Assembly: GCA_910577605.1 (NCBI GenBank)
Contig: CAJTON010000001.1
Location: 43,719 to 63,413 of the forward strand
Direction: 5' to 3'
DNA: 19,695 nt
Source of the DNA: an uncultured Butyrivibrio sp.
GTDB lineage: Bacteria; Bacillota; Clostridia; Lachnospirales; Lachnospiraceae
Position numbers and translations under genes: made by a program. Of the stretch, positions 1 through 8,286 are shown in pieces. Position 1 is the first letter of the stretch; every line of letters begins with the position of its first letter. Under the pieces are notes generated by a model. The model was not told the DNA's origin and made no database searches. It was given only the letters and a program-made list of their open reading frames with translations.

Positions 1-560
1 GGGAAATGAGTGCTCAGGATTGCGCTTCTTATGTTAAAAAGCTTCAGGAGATCCCTGAGGTGATAGCAGGGTATCTCGGCGAAAAGAACCAGGTGCAGTA
101 TGCCGCGTCCAAAATAATGAACGCAGACAGCCTTCTATATATAGGAAGGGGGCTTGACTATGCCCTGTGTATGGAGGGCTCGTTAAAGCTGAAGGAGATC
201 TCGTACATTCATTCCGAGGCGGACGCCGCGGGAGAATTAAAGCACGGTCCGATAGCGCTTATTTCAGATCAGACGCCCGTGGTAGCGGTGGCTACGCAGA
301 GCGACCTTTACGAAAAGACCGTCAGCAATATCAAGGAGGTCAAGGCGAGGGGCGCGAAGGTCGTGCTTATGTGCGGTGAAAGCGCGGAGGTCGGAGATGA
401 TGTTGCGGACTGCATCATTCGTATACCGGAGACGGATATTCTGCTTATGCCGATAGTGGCGTCGGTTCCGCTTCAGCTTATGGCGTATTATACGGCGGTA
501 CTCCGCGGCAACGATGTTGATCAGCCGCGCAATCTTGCCAAATCCGTTACGGTGGAATAA
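1..560 (+). CDS. glmS: Glutamine--fructose-6-phosphate aminotransferase (isomerizing), C-terminal part
   Basis: Cytosolic enzyme that makes glucosamine-6-phosphate from fructose-6-phosphate and glutamine, the first committed step to UDP-GlcNAc and peptidoglycan. Only about 185 residues are in the window; the frame is open at the left edge, so the ATG at 6 is internal. What is visible is the second SIS (sugar isomerase) domain: YIGRGLDYALCMEGSLKLKE, then the HSEADAAGELKHGPIALI segment, and the family's hallmark C-terminus DQPRNLAKSVTVE. The full protein is usually about 600 residues, so roughly 70 percent lies upstream. A GlmU-like beta-helix gene follows after a 32-nt gap, which fits an amino-sugar unit. 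No terminator is visible after the stop. Identification is close to certain because the C-terminus is diagnostic. Confidence 0.97.
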   Translation, partial: EMSAQDCASYVKKLQEIPEVIAGYLGEKNQVQYAASKIMNADSLLYIGRGLDYALCMEGSLKLKEISYIHSEADAAGELKHGPIALISDQTPVVAVATQSDLYEKTVSNIKEVKARGAKVVLMCGESAEVGDDVADCIIRIPETDILLMPIVASVPLQLMAYYTAVLRGNDVDQPRNLAKSVTVE

Positions 561-592
561 CATAACGCGTAAAGAAAGGCTGAAATAAGAAT

Positions 593-1258
593 ATGAAAAA
601 GCTTGAAATAAAAGAATTATTCAATTTAGATGAAACGATCGCCGCGGATTATCTGTCGGGTTTTAGCTATCCGTGGGAGGCGCTTGCGGGAATAAAGGAT
701 TACATAATCGCGCTGGGGGCCTTGCTTTCCGAGGAGGAATACGACAGTCCCGCTGAAAATGTGTGGATAGCGAAATCGGCGACCGTAGCTCCGACAGCGT
801 CCGTGACCGGACCTTGCATCATATGCGGGCGCGCCGAGATAAGACACTGCGCGTTTATACGCGGCAGCGTTATAGTCGGTGAAAACGCGGTGGTGGGAAA
901 TTCGACGGAGCTTAAAAACGTTATTCTCTTCAACGGAGTGCAGGTCCCGCACTATAACTACGTCGGAGATTCTATTCTCGGCTTCAAGTCTCATATGGGA
1001 GCCGGCTCTATCACCTCGAATGTCAAATCCGATAAAACTCTGGTGGAGATAAACATTGACGGAGAGAAAATTAAAACAGGACTTAAGAAAATGGGGGCAA
1101 TTCTCGGCGACCATGTGGAGGTGGGCTGCGGCTCGGTGCTGAATCCCGGTACAGTGGTCGGAGCGGGATCAAACATATATCCGCTTTCAAGCGTAAGAGG
1201 GTATGTCGAGGCGGGAAGCATTTATAAAAAACACGGAGATATCGTGCCGAAGAATTAG
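593..1258 (+). CDS. GlmU-like left-handed beta-helix (hexapeptide repeat) protein
   Basis: A 221-residue protein with a short helical N-terminus (about 1-50) and then a run of imperfect hexapeptide repeats typical of left-handed beta-helix acyltransferases, for example VWIAKSATVAP, GPCIICGRAEI, GSVIVGENAVVG and later AILGDHVEVGCGSVLNPG. It resembles the acetyltransferase half of GlmU but has no N-terminal nucleotidyltransferase domain. Clostridial proteins of this kind are often labelled UDP-N-acetylglucosamine pyrophosphorylase, which the sequence does not support. Its place behind glmS suggests a job in amino-sugar or nucleotide-sugar metabolism (inference). The ribosome binding site is modest: AAAGAAAGG at 571-579 lies 13 nt before the ATG. 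The acyl acceptor is unknown, and a structural or scaffold role cannot be excluded. Confidence 0.8.
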   Translation: MKKLEIKELFNLDETIAADYLSGFSYPWEALAGIKDYIIALGALLSEEEYDSPAENVWIAKSATVAPTASVTGPCIICGRAEIRHCAFIRGSVIVGENAVVGNSTELKNVILFNGVQVPHYNYVGDSILGFKSHMGAGSITSNVKSDKTLVEINIDGEKIKTGLKKMGAILGDHVEVGCGSVLNPGTVVGAGSNIYPLSSVRGYVEAGSIYKKHGDIVPKN

Positions 1259-1346
1259 GCATGTTTGGAATATCCCGGACATTGCGGAATATATATTACT
1301 AAAAGTCGGTTTTGTCGGAATTGATAAAGATTGATGAGGTGATATA

Positions 1347-1703
1347 TTGGGAAAAAAGCTGTTGTCCGTATTTAAGGTGCTGACTCTTGCGTATGCCGTC
1401 ACAGGCGTTTTGCTTTTGCTGGCGGCATTTATTATGTATAAGGCGGGGTTGGGCGAAAGCCAGATGCGAATTTTCATCATGGTTATATACGGTATCGCCA
1501 CTATCGTGGCGGGATTCTCGTTCGGCAAGGCAAAGGGCGGCAAAAGACTTCCGATGGGGGCGTTGATCGGGCTTTTGTATTTTCTTTTTCTTACCGTCGT
1601 ATCCTGCATTGTAAACAGAGGCTTTTATGAGGATACGCCCAAAGCGATCCTGTCGCTTGTCATATGTATTGTCGGGGGAATACTGGGCGGAGTCATGAGT
1701 TGA
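1347..1703 (+). CDS. Small four-TM membrane protein, TIGR04086-like
   Basis: A 118-residue hydrophobic protein starting with TTG. The start is fixed by GAGGTG at 1336-1341, 5 nt upstream, and no better ATG exists in frame. Four membrane segments are visible at about residues 7-30, 40-60, 70-90 and 97-117, with a short basic loop (GKAKGGKRLPMG) between the second and third. Size, topology and glycine pattern match the TIGR04086 family of Clostridia, which is often found near yajC and tgt; here those genes lie about 2 kb downstream, separated by the zinc-ribbon unit. Function is unknown. The family call is from memory of the pattern and has not been searched. Confidence 0.7.
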   Translation: MGKKLLSVFKVLTLAYAVTGVLLLLAAFIMYKAGLGESQMRIFIMVIYGIATIVAGFSFGKAKGGKRLPMGALIGLLYFLFLTVVSCIVNRGFYEDTPKAILSLVICIVGGILGGVMS

Positions 1704-1754
1704 TATTCTTTCCATAACGTTCTTTTGGAATGTATTTTGGAGGCAACAAAAAGA

Positions 1755-1783
1755 TTGACCTTGAAGTCAATAAAAGTTATACT
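1755..1783 (+). promoter_or_regulatory. Sigma-A-type promoter of the zinc-ribbon gene
   Basis: TTGACC (1755-1760) and TATACT (1778-1783) are separated by exactly 17 nt, giving five of six matches to each consensus box. Transcription would start near 1790, about 20 nt before the ATG at 1811. This also argues against the in-frame ATG at 1730, which lies upstream of the promoter. Confidence 0.75.
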
Positions 1784-1810
1784 ATAAGCATATCAATGCG
1801 GAGGTGTTTT

Positions 1811-2581
1811 ATGAAGAACAATGCGGATAAAGAGATAAATGAACTGACAAGGAATATCCAGGCTGCGCAGATGAGAATAAACGCTATAAGCGCGGCTATA
1901 GGAAGAGCGTATTATATGCAGAAAAAGGATTCGCCCGAACCGGAATTTGTACAGATGTTCTCGGATATGGCGGCTGCAGAGAAGCAGGTGGAGCAGATGC
2001 AGATAAGGATCAAGTTTCTTAACGGAATCGTGGTCTGCACGAACTGCAAGGCGGATAATTCCGTTAATTCGGCGTTCTGCAACGCGTGCGGAAGCAGACT
2101 TCCCCATACCTTTACTGCTGACGGGGCGAACCGCTGCTCACGCTGCGGCAATATAATCAATCCCGGACAGCTGTTCTGCGGGAACTGCGGACAGAAGGTG
2201 GAGAACGCGCAGCAGCCAGAGGCTGCTCCGATGCCAGCTCCCGCTCCTGTACAGTTTCCTGCCGCAGAGCCGGCTCCCGCGCCTGAACCCGCTCCGGCTT
2301 TTGAGCCGGCGCCTGTTATCACTGAGCTTGAACCGGCGCCCGCTAAACCGGATACGGAATCTTCCGAGGAGGCTGCGGTTACTGCCGAAGCTGCGGCGCC
2401 CCCTGTTTTGGAATCGGTATCTGCTCAGGAGGCTGTGAGCGAGCCTGTTGTTTCCGAAGTTAAGACGGAGAATCTGTGGCAGCCTCAGCCTGAAGCGGTA
2501 AGGTGCTGCCCTAACTGCAATACTCCGGTCAAGGTCGCGGACGCGCTTTTCTGCGCCGAATGCGGAACAAGGCTCAGATAA
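1811..2581 (+). CDS. Zinc-ribbon protein with coiled-coil N-terminus and Pro/Ala-rich linker
   Basis: A 256-residue protein of unknown function. Residues 5-72 look like a helical or coiled-coil segment rich in Glu, Gln, Ala and Met. Three zinc-ribbon modules follow: C76/C79 with C90/C93, C109/C112 with C123/C126, and C233/C236 with C248/C251, each ending in a CGxxL/V-like turn. The first two are adjacent; a roughly 100-residue low-complexity linker of Pro-Ala-Glu repeats separates them from the third. There is no signal peptide or TM segment, so it should be cytosolic. GGAGGTG at 1800-1806 stands 4 nt before the chosen ATG; the frame extends to 1730 but would then start upstream of the promoter. 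It sits between its own promoter and terminator as a single-gene unit. Metal binding is predicted; nucleic-acid or protein partners are unknown. Confidence 0.8.
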   Translation: MKNNADKEINELTRNIQAAQMRINAISAAIGRAYYMQKKDSPEPEFVQMFSDMAAAEKQVEQMQIRIKFLNGIVVCTNCKADNSVNSAFCNACGSRLPHTFTADGANRCSRCGNIINPGQLFCGNCGQKVENAQQPEAAPMPAPAPVQFPAAEPAPAPEPAPAFEPAPVITELEPAPAKPDTESSEEAAVTAEAAAPPVLESVSAQEAVSEPVVSEVKTENLWQPQPEAVRCCPNCNTPVKVADALFCAECGTRLR

Positions 2582-2600
2582 TAAAATATATGAAGCCGAC

Positions 2601-2632
2601 AGGGCAGCGGATGAGTCCGTTGCCCTTATATT
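2601..2632 (+). terminator. Rho-independent terminator after the zinc-ribbon gene
   Basis: An 11-bp stem (2601-2611 with 2616-2626, one G-U pair) with a TGAG loop is followed by TTATATT. It starts 20 nt after the stop codon. Confidence 0.75.
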
Positions 2633-2635
2633 GGA

Positions 2636-2664
2636 TTGGAGCCGTTGTTTATACGGCATAAAAA
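2636..2664 (+). promoter_or_regulatory. Possible promoter of aroC, with an inverted repeat between the boxes
   Basis: TTGGAG (2636-2641) and TAAAAA (2659-2664) are 17 nt apart, which is a weak match. Because a terminator ends just before, the aroC unit needs a promoter in this 60-nt gap. The spacer holds an inverted repeat, GCCGT (2641-2645) and ACGGC (2653-2657) with a 7-nt centre, which could be an operator or a small hairpin. Confidence 0.35.
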
Positions 2665-2688
2665 CAAGTCTTTGGAGGAAATTTACAA

Positions 2689-3795
2689 ATGGCAGGCTCA
2701 TCTTTCGGAACCTTATTCAGAATAACGACATGGGGGGAGTCTCACGGACAGGGTCTTGGCGCGGTGATCGACGGATGTCCCGCGGGACTTTCTCTGTGCG
2801 AGGAGGATATACAGCGTTTTCTGGACAGGCGTAAGCCGGGACAGTCGGCATACGTTACACAGCGCCGTGAGAGCGACAGGGCGCGCATAATGTCGGGGGT
2901 TTTTGAGGGCAGAACGACAGGAACGCCGATCTCTATATTGATTATGAACGAGGACCAGCATTCCGCCGATTATTCGGATATAGCTCTAGTTTACAGACCC
3001 GGACATGCAGATTACACTTATGACGCAAAATACGGCTTCAGGGATTACCGCGGGGGCGGAAGGTCGTCGGGAAGGGAGACCGCCGCAAGAGTCGCGGCGG
3101 GAGCGGTCGCCGCAAAGCTTCTTGAGCAGCTTGGAATCAAGGTGTGCGCGTATTCTCAATGCATAGGAGGCAACGGTATAGATTATGACAGATTTGACAT
3201 CGCCGAGCGTGACAGGAACCCTTTTGCGATGCCTGACGCGGAGGCCGCGAAAGCGGTGGAAGCCGACGCGCAGACGGCTATCGGCAGTCTTGACTCTCTC
3301 GGCGGCATAATAGAATGTGTTGTTTCAAATATGCCTGCCGGACTGGGGGAGCCTGTTTTTGACAAGCTTGATGCGAATCTTGCGAAAGCGGTGCTTTCGA
3401 TAGGCGCGGTAAAGGGCTTCGAGATAGGCGACGGCTTTATGGTGGCGGAGCTTAAAGGAAGCGAGAACAACGATGAATTTTATATGGAGAAAGGTAAAGT
3501 CAGAAAGCGCACCAATCATTCCGGAGGAGTGCTCGGAGGCATAAGCGACGGAGGAGATATAGTGTTCCGGGCGGCAGTCAAGCCTACGCCCTCGATCGCG
3601 TCTTTGCAGAATACCGTCACAAGGGACGGAGAAGATACGAGTGTCGCCGTAAGGGGAAGGCACGATCCGATGATCGTACCGAGAGCGGTCGTGGTCGTCG
3701 AGGCGATGACGGCATGCACCATTGCGGACATGCTTTTGCAGAACGCGTGCTCACGTCTTGAAAATATTGAGAAAATATATGAAGGGCGGATTTAA
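2689..3795 (+). CDS. aroC: Chorismate synthase
   Basis: Converts 5-enolpyruvylshikimate-3-phosphate to chorismate with reduced FMN as cofactor, the last shikimate step. The 368-residue length is normal for the family. The three signature regions are present: WGESHGQGLGAVIDGCPAG near the start, with H19 as one of the catalytic histidines; the RGGGRSSGRETAARVAAGA segment around R125-T131; and RGRHDPMIVPRA around H325. GGAGG at 2674-2678 lies 10 nt before the ATG. No other aromatic amino acid gene is in the window; aroC sits at the head of a run with tgt, yajC and an SDR gene. tgt begins 30 nt after the stop with no terminator between, so co-transcription is likely. Confidence 0.97.
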   Translation: MAGSSFGTLFRITTWGESHGQGLGAVIDGCPAGLSLCEEDIQRFLDRRKPGQSAYVTQRRESDRARIMSGVFEGRTTGTPISILIMNEDQHSADYSDIALVYRPGHADYTYDAKYGFRDYRGGGRSSGRETAARVAAGAVAAKLLEQLGIKVCAYSQCIGGNGIDYDRFDIAERDRNPFAMPDAEAAKAVEADAQTAIGSLDSLGGIIECVVSNMPAGLGEPVFDKLDANLAKAVLSIGAVKGFEIGDGFMVAELKGSENNDEFYMEKGKVRKRTNHSGGVLGGISDGGDIVFRAAVKPTPSIASLQNTVTRDGEDTSVAVRGRHDPMIVPRAVVVVEAMTACTIADMLLQNACSRLENIEKIYEGRI

Positions 3796-3825
3796 TGCTG
3801 CTGCTCTAAAAGGGAAATTAGAATT

Positions 3826-4962
3826 ATGTACAGAATTATAAAAACGGACGGCAGGGCGAAAAGAGCGGAGCTTTCTACTGTTCACGGAACAATACAGACG
3901 CCGGTGTTTATGAATGTGGGTACGGTTGGCGCGATAAAAGGCGCGGTTTCCGCCGCGGACCTGAAAAGCATAGGTACGCAGGTTGAGCTTTCCAACACCT
4001 ACCATCTTCATGTGAGGACGGGGGACAGAGTCATAAAGGAGCTTGGCGGTCTTCACCGTTTTATGAACTGGGACAGGCCGATACTTACGGATTCCGGCGG
4101 ATTTCAGGTTTTTTCGCTTGCGGGTCTGCGCAAAATAAAAGAGGAGGGAGTTTCCTTCCGTTCGCATATAGACGGGCGCAAAATTTTCATGGGTCCCGAA
4201 GAAAGTATGCTGATACAGTCAAATCTCGGCTCGACCATAGCAATGGCGTTTGACGAGTGCATAGAAAACCCGTCTCCGAGGGAGTATGTTCAAAAATCAG
4301 TTGACAGAACCACAAGGTGGCTTGTAAGATGTAAGAATGAGTTGAAAAGACTTAACGCTTTGCCGGATACCGTGAATCCGGGGCAGCTGTTGTTCGGAAT
4401 CAATCAGGGCGGGGTTTATGACGATATCCGCGTAAGCCACGCGAAAGAGATTTCAGAGCTCGATCTGGACGGATACGCTGTCGGAGGTCTTGCAGTCGGG
4501 GAATCGCACGAAGAAATGTACCGTATACTTGATTCGACGGTGCCGTATCTTCCGGCGGACAAGCCGACATATCTTATGGGAGTCGGAACGCCCGCCAATA
4601 TCCTTGAGGCGGTCGATCGCGGAGTGGATTTTTTTGACTGCGTATATCCATCGCGCAACGGCAGGCACGGTCACGTCTACACGCACAGGGGCAGGCTGAA
4701 TCTTTTTAACGCGAGGTACGAAAAGGATATGTCGCCCATAGAGGAGGGCTGCGGCTGTCCGGCGTGCCGTGATTACGGCAGAGCGTATATCAGGCATCTG
4801 CTCAAGGCGGGAGAAATGTTAGGAATGAGGCTTTGTGTCCTTCATAATCTGTATTTTTACAATCATCTTATGGAGGAGATAAGGCATGCCATAGAGGAGC
4901 AAAGGTATGGCGAATTTAAAAAGAGAACATTGGAGACAATGAATCAGGAGGACAGAAAATGA
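3826..4962 (+). CDS. tgt: tRNA-guanine transglycosylase (queuine tRNA-ribosyltransferase)
   Basis: Exchanges guanine-34 of tRNAs for Asp, Asn, His and Tyr with preQ1 on the path to queuosine. The 378-residue protein shows the expected elements: SNTYHLHVR, TDSGGFQVFSL with the general acid/base Asp at D89, GINQGG, GYAVGGLAVGE, and DCVYPSRNGRHG with the nucleophile Asp at D271. The zinc site is complete: C309, C311, C314 and H340. Weak AAGGGAAATTAG-type pairing precedes the ATG. The stop codon overlaps the start of yajC by ATGA, so the two are translationally coupled, a classic bacterial pairing. No queA or preQ1 synthesis gene is in the window; preQ1 must be salvaged or made elsewhere. Confidence 0.97.
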   Translation: MYRIIKTDGRAKRAELSTVHGTIQTPVFMNVGTVGAIKGAVSAADLKSIGTQVELSNTYHLHVRTGDRVIKELGGLHRFMNWDRPILTDSGGFQVFSLAGLRKIKEEGVSFRSHIDGRKIFMGPEESMLIQSNLGSTIAMAFDECIENPSPREYVQKSVDRTTRWLVRCKNELKRLNALPDTVNPGQLLFGINQGGVYDDIRVSHAKEISELDLDGYAVGGLAVGESHEEMYRILDSTVPYLPADKPTYLMGVGTPANILEAVDRGVDFFDCVYPSRNGRHGHVYTHRGRLNLFNARYEKDMSPIEEGCGCPACRDYGRAYIRHLLKAGEMLGMRLCVLHNLYFYNHLMEEIRHAIEEQRYGEFKKRTLETMNQEDRK

Positions 4963-5255
4963 TTTTAGCGGCATCAAACGGAACGAACATTTTATTTATT
5001 GTGGGGTATATAGCGTTTTTCGCGGTACTTATGTATTTTATCGCTATCAGACCGCAGAAGAAGCAGCAGAAGAAACAGCAGGAGCTTTTAAGCTCGATGG
5101 AGGTAGGCGACAGCGTGCTCACGACAAGCGGCTTTTACGGAGTTGTTATCGATATTACGGACGATACTGTTATCGTTGAGTTCGGCAGTAATAAAAACTG
5201 CAGGATTCCCATGCAGAAATCCGCGATAGTCGAGGTCGAGAAAGCCGAGGGCTAG
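4959..5255 (+). CDS. yajC: Preprotein translocase accessory subunit YajC
   Basis: A 98-residue inner-membrane protein that associates with SecDF in protein export. It has one N-terminal TM segment (about 10-29) followed by the family signature: IRPQKKQQKKQQE, then MEVGDSVLTTSGFYGVV and a small beta-rich C-terminal domain. It overlaps the tgt stop by four bases (ATGA), and GGAGG inside the end of tgt serves as its ribosome binding site. No secD or secF follows; the next gene is an unrelated SDR after 40 nt. Confidence 0.95.
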   Translation: MILAASNGTNILFIVGYIAFFAVLMYFIAIRPQKKQQKKQQELLSSMEVGDSVLTTSGFYGVVIDITDDTVIVEFGSNKNCRIPMQKSAIVEVEKAEG

Positions 5256-5295
5256 TAACGGCGCTTTAAAAAATAAAATATTTAGGAGGATACGC

Positions 5296-6054
5296 ATGAA
5301 ACTTGAGGGAAAATCAGTTGTTGTGACGGGAGCGTCTTCCGGAATGGGAAAAGCGATAGTGGAGCTTTTCGTCAGAGAGGGAGCTTCGGTGGTTGCCGTA
5401 GCAAGACGTAAGGACAGGCTTGACAGCCTTGTAGAAAGTCTTAAGGACGCTCCGGGCAGGGTAGTTGCTTTTGGGGGCGACGTTTCCAAAAGAGAGGACG
5501 ACGAGGCTATGATCGACTGCGCGGTCAAGGAATTCGGCAAGCTCGATATTCTTGTCAACAACGCCGGGGTTATGGACGATATGGCTCCGATCGCCAAGGC
5601 TTCGGACGAGAAGTACGAGTATGTATTCGGCATCAATGTCTACGGACCTTTTGCGGCTATGAGAAAGGCTTGTCAGGTATTTCTTGAACAGGGAAACGGC
5701 GGCAATATCATCAATATTTCGTCGGTCGGCTCAATGCATCAGGCGGCGGGACCCGTATACGGAGCAAGCAAGGCTGCGCTCAACGCGATGAGCAAGAATA
5801 CCGCGTTTATGTATATGAAGGATAAAATACGCTGCAACGTTATAGCTCCCGGAGGTATAAAGACGGAGATAGGCTCGGTTATGGGAATGCCGGACGGCGA
5901 GGGCTATCAGAAGATAAGCAAGGTTTTGGGGCTTGCTCCGGAGCAGGGCGAATCGGAGGACATAGCGAACGCCGCTCTTTTTCTTGCAAGCGACGATTCC
6001 TCTTATATCAGCGGCGTGATAATGCCCGTTGACGGAGGCTGGATCTCTTTTTAA
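5296..6054 (+). CDS. Short-chain dehydrogenase/reductase (SDR), classical type
   Basis: A 252-residue cytosolic NAD(P)-dependent oxidoreductase. Visible motifs: the nucleotide-binding TGASSGMG near residues 11-18, NNAG at 88-91, and the catalytic set S142, Y155 and K159 (YGASK). The ending SGVIMPVDGGWISF is typical of classical SDRs. R37 and R38 (ARRKD) after the second beta strand fit NADPH preference, though this is only a hint. AGGAGG at 5284-5289 lies 6 nt before the ATG. The substrate cannot be told from sequence; general labels such as 3-oxoacyl-ACP reductase or glucose dehydrogenase would be guesses. It is the last gene of the aroC-tgt-yajC run and is followed by a strong terminator. 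Confidence 0.9.
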   Translation: MKLEGKSVVVTGASSGMGKAIVELFVREGASVVAVARRKDRLDSLVESLKDAPGRVVAFGGDVSKREDDEAMIDCAVKEFGKLDILVNNAGVMDDMAPIAKASDEKYEYVFGINVYGPFAAMRKACQVFLEQGNGGNIINISSVGSMHQAAGPVYGASKAALNAMSKNTAFMYMKDKIRCNVIAPGGIKTEIGSVMGMPDGEGYQKISKVLGLAPEQGESEDIANAALFLASDDSSYISGVIMPVDGGWISF

Positions 6055-6100
6055 ACAAAAACGGTGCCCTGCTGTCTTAAGCGGGGCATTATGTTTTTGT
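6055..6100 (+). terminator. Rho-independent terminator after the SDR gene
   Basis: GCCCTGCT (6066-6073) pairs with AGCGGGGC (6080-6087) around a 6-nt loop. Flanking ACAAAAAC (6055-6062) pairs with GTTTTTGT (6093-6100), giving a two-part stem with A and T tracts on both sides, so it may work in both directions. Confidence 0.8.
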
Positions 6101-6201
6101 CGCGAAATCCTGTGCCGGAGTATACGGGTTTCTTTTGCAATTCACGGGACATAAATTTTATTTTGCATACAATAATTATATCGTGTCCGACAGAAAATGT
6201 G

Positions 6202-6207
6202 TATAAT
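6202..6207 (+). promoter_or_regulatory. -10 box of a probable cellulase promoter
   Basis: A perfect TATAAT lies 75 nt before the cellulase ATG, inside a gap that begins with a terminator. No good -35 box is seen at 16-18 nt (TATCGT at 6179-6184), so an activator may be needed. The predicted leader is about 70 nt. Confidence 0.45.
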
Positions 6208-6282
6208 CAAAGACAGGTTTCCGGGGTCCGCAAAAATAAGTCAAAGAGATTCCGGAAGTATATTATTCAAAAGGAGGTACAT

Positions 6283-8124
6283 ATGAAAGGTAAAAAGATT
6301 TTGGCGGCTGCGCTTGCGCTCTCGCTGGTTTTCGGCATGGCTTTCGCTTCGGCGGCGTGCGGAAAAAAGGAAAGTTCGTCGGGAAGCACGACGGATAAGG
6401 CTACCGAGGGAAGCACGGAGAACAAAACGGAAGGCACAACGGAAGGAACCGATCCGGGAGGGGATAAGGAAACTTCGCTTGATTTTGTAAAGAAGTTAGG
6501 AAACGGAATCAATCTCGGAAATACGATGGAGGCGTACGGCGCGCGCGACAAGGGAACAGGACTTGCCGTAAAGGTCTACGAAACGTCGTGGGGACAGCCC
6601 GAGACCACCAAAGAGATGATTCAGGGCATGAAGAAGGCGGGCTTTGATACTATCCGCGTTCCCGTGGCGTGGACAAACGCGATGGACTATGAAAAAGGCG
6701 ACTACAAGATCGCGGACGCGTACCTTGACCGTGTGGGACAGATAATCGAATGGGCGATAGAGGCGGATATGTACGTTATCGTCAACGATCACTGGGACGG
6801 CGGCTGGTGGGGAATGTTCGGCTCCGCCACTCAGGAGACAAGAGATACCGCGATGAAGATGTACACGGAGATGTGGAAGCAGATTACGGAGAAATACAAG
6901 GATTATGACGAGCATCTTATACTTGAATCCGCCAACGAGGAGCTTGGAAGAAGCCTTAACGACAATACCAACAAGCTCGCCGCCGACAGCGGCTCCCTCA
7001 CCGAGACGGAATGCTATGAGACCACCAACAAGATAAATCAGACCTTTGTCGATCTCGTAAGGGCTTCCGGCGGCAAAAACGCCGACAGATATCTTCTTAT
7101 AGCGGGTTATAATACGAATATAAACGATACCTGCAACGACAAGTTTGTGATGCCCACCGACACCGCACAAGGAAAGCTGATGGTTTCGGTACACTATTAC
7201 GACCCGTGGAATTACTGCGGAAGCGACGATCAGGCTGACTGGGGAATCAAGTCGGAATACGAGGCGATGAACAGGGAGCTTGCCAAGCTTACTAAGTTCA
7301 CGGACAAGGGCTTTGGCGTTATAATAGGAGAGTACGGCGCTCTTCCTACTTCAGGCGGGGAGTATAAGAAAAATATGCTCGCCTACTTTACCAATCTTCT
7401 TGATAACTGCGACAAATATAACCTTTGTCCGGTATTGTGGGACAGAAGCGATTTTTACAGCAAAAAAGACTGTAAAGTGGCGGATGACGGGCTTGCTTCT
7501 CTTTTTGCGGAGCGCGCGAGGGAAAAAGAAGCCGCCAAGGACGAGTCCGAGATGCTTGCCGAAATCGACAAGAGAATGGCTGACGCGATCGAGAACGCTC
7601 CCAAGGAAAGAGAAAAGGAGACCGTAGATCCAAATGAAGTTGAAGCAACTGCTTGGATAATGTGGAACGGCGGCAATATGTCCTACAGCGTCGGTGACAA
7701 GTACAATCCCGGAGACTGCGCGGCAGGACTTGAGGCGACGGACGTAAAGGTGGACGGAGCAGGAACCTATACCGTAGGGCTTGATTTTACCAAGACTGAG
7801 GGCGGCAAAGCGTCAAGCGTGACCTTTTCAGCGCTTGCGGTTGCCTACGGAGAGGACCTTTATCCCGGTTATTCTATCGAGATAAAGGAGGTGCTTCTTA
7901 ACGGAGAGCCTTATACGCTGACGGCAAAACCCTATACGGCTTCGGACGACAAGCACTGCACGAGAGTGAATCTTATAAACGAATGGGTAAGCAGTCTTCC
8001 GGAGGACGCGCACTGCGCCGACGGTGATCTGACTGATGCGGCTCCCGTAATCATTGACAAGACCACTTTTGTTAATATTGAGACTTTGCAGATAACGTTT
8101 GATTATGTAGCGCCCGAAAATTAA
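6283..8124 (+). CDS. GH5-family endoglucanase-like lipoprotein with C-terminal beta-sandwich domain
   Basis: A 613-residue exported beta-glycanase. The start is set by AAGGAGGT at 6271-6278; the longer frame back to 6064 runs into the upstream terminator. Residues 1-25 are a signal peptide and C26 a likely lipid anchor, though the lipobox S-A-A-C lacks the usual Leu at -3. A Ser/Thr/Glu/Gly linker (30-64) leads to the GH5 barrel (66 to about 400): NGINLGNTMEA, NDHWDGGWW (H170), acid/base E219 in SANEELG, HYYDPW (H304), nucleophile E350 in IIGEYGA, and W386. A charged helix (405-446) joins a C-terminal domain (452-613) of beta-sandwich character that I do not recognise. The fold and catalytic pair point to cellulase or a related beta-1,4-glucanase; the exact substrate is uncertain. 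The gene stands alone between a promoter and a terminator. Confidence 0.9.
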   Translation: MKGKKILAAALALSLVFGMAFASAACGKKESSSGSTTDKATEGSTENKTEGTTEGTDPGGDKETSLDFVKKLGNGINLGNTMEAYGARDKGTGLAVKVYETSWGQPETTKEMIQGMKKAGFDTIRVPVAWTNAMDYEKGDYKIADAYLDRVGQIIEWAIEADMYVIVNDHWDGGWWGMFGSATQETRDTAMKMYTEMWKQITEKYKDYDEHLILESANEELGRSLNDNTNKLAADSGSLTETECYETTNKINQTFVDLVRASGGKNADRYLLIAGYNTNINDTCNDKFVMPTDTAQGKLMVSVHYYDPWNYCGSDDQADWGIKSEYEAMNRELAKLTKFTDKGFGVIIGEYGALPTSGGEYKKNMLAYFTNLLDNCDKYNLCPVLWDRSDFYSKKDCKVADDGLASLFAERAREKEAAKDESEMLAEIDKRMADAIENAPKEREKETVDPNEVEATAWIMWNGGNMSYSVGDKYNPGDCAAGLEATDVKVDGAGTYTVGLDFTKTEGGKASSVTFSALAVAYGEDLYPGYSIEIKEVLLNGEPYTLTAKPYTASDDKHCTRVNLINEWVSSLPEDAHCADGDLTDAAPVIIDKTTFVNIETLQITFDYVAPEN

Positions 8125-8145
8125 ATAAAATCAAATAAACAGCAT

Positions 8146-8215
8146 AAAAGACATCATTTTCGAGGGAGAATTATTCCGTTATAATTACCCTTAGGCAGAA
8201 AATGGTGTCTTTTTT
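8146..8215 (+). terminator. Long-stem terminator after the cellulase gene
   Basis: A 16-bp stem with one G-U pair joins 8146-8161 to 8198-8213, ending in a T run to 8215. The 36-nt apical part holds a second nested stem (AGGG with CCCT and AATTAT with ATAATT). The A tract on the other side means it could also terminate minus-strand transcripts. Confidence 0.75.
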
Positions 8216-8228
8216 ATGGCTAAAAGAC

Positions 8229-8257
8229 TTGTTTTTTGGCACTTAGTGTTATAAAAT
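8229..8257 (+). promoter_or_regulatory. Probable promoter of the leuB-ilvD-ilvB cluster
   Basis: TTGTTT (8229-8234) and TAAAAT (8252-8257) are 17 nt apart. An overlapping extended -10, TGTTATAAA, covers 8247-8255. Transcription would begin near 8262-8265 and give a leader of about 90 nt that carries the first 52-nt repeat copy. Confidence 0.55.
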
Positions 8258-8286
8258 TTATTTAATTATGTTTTTTACGCGGTAGC

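Noticed and set aside
1730..1810. Longer zinc-ribbon protein start at 1730
   Set aside because: The start lies upstream of a near-consensus promoter, and the ATG at 1811 has its own ribosome binding site.
6064..6282. Longer cellulase start at 6064
   Set aside because: That start lies inside the preceding terminator and upstream of the -10 box; the ATG at 6283 has AAGGAGGT and begins a proper signal peptide.
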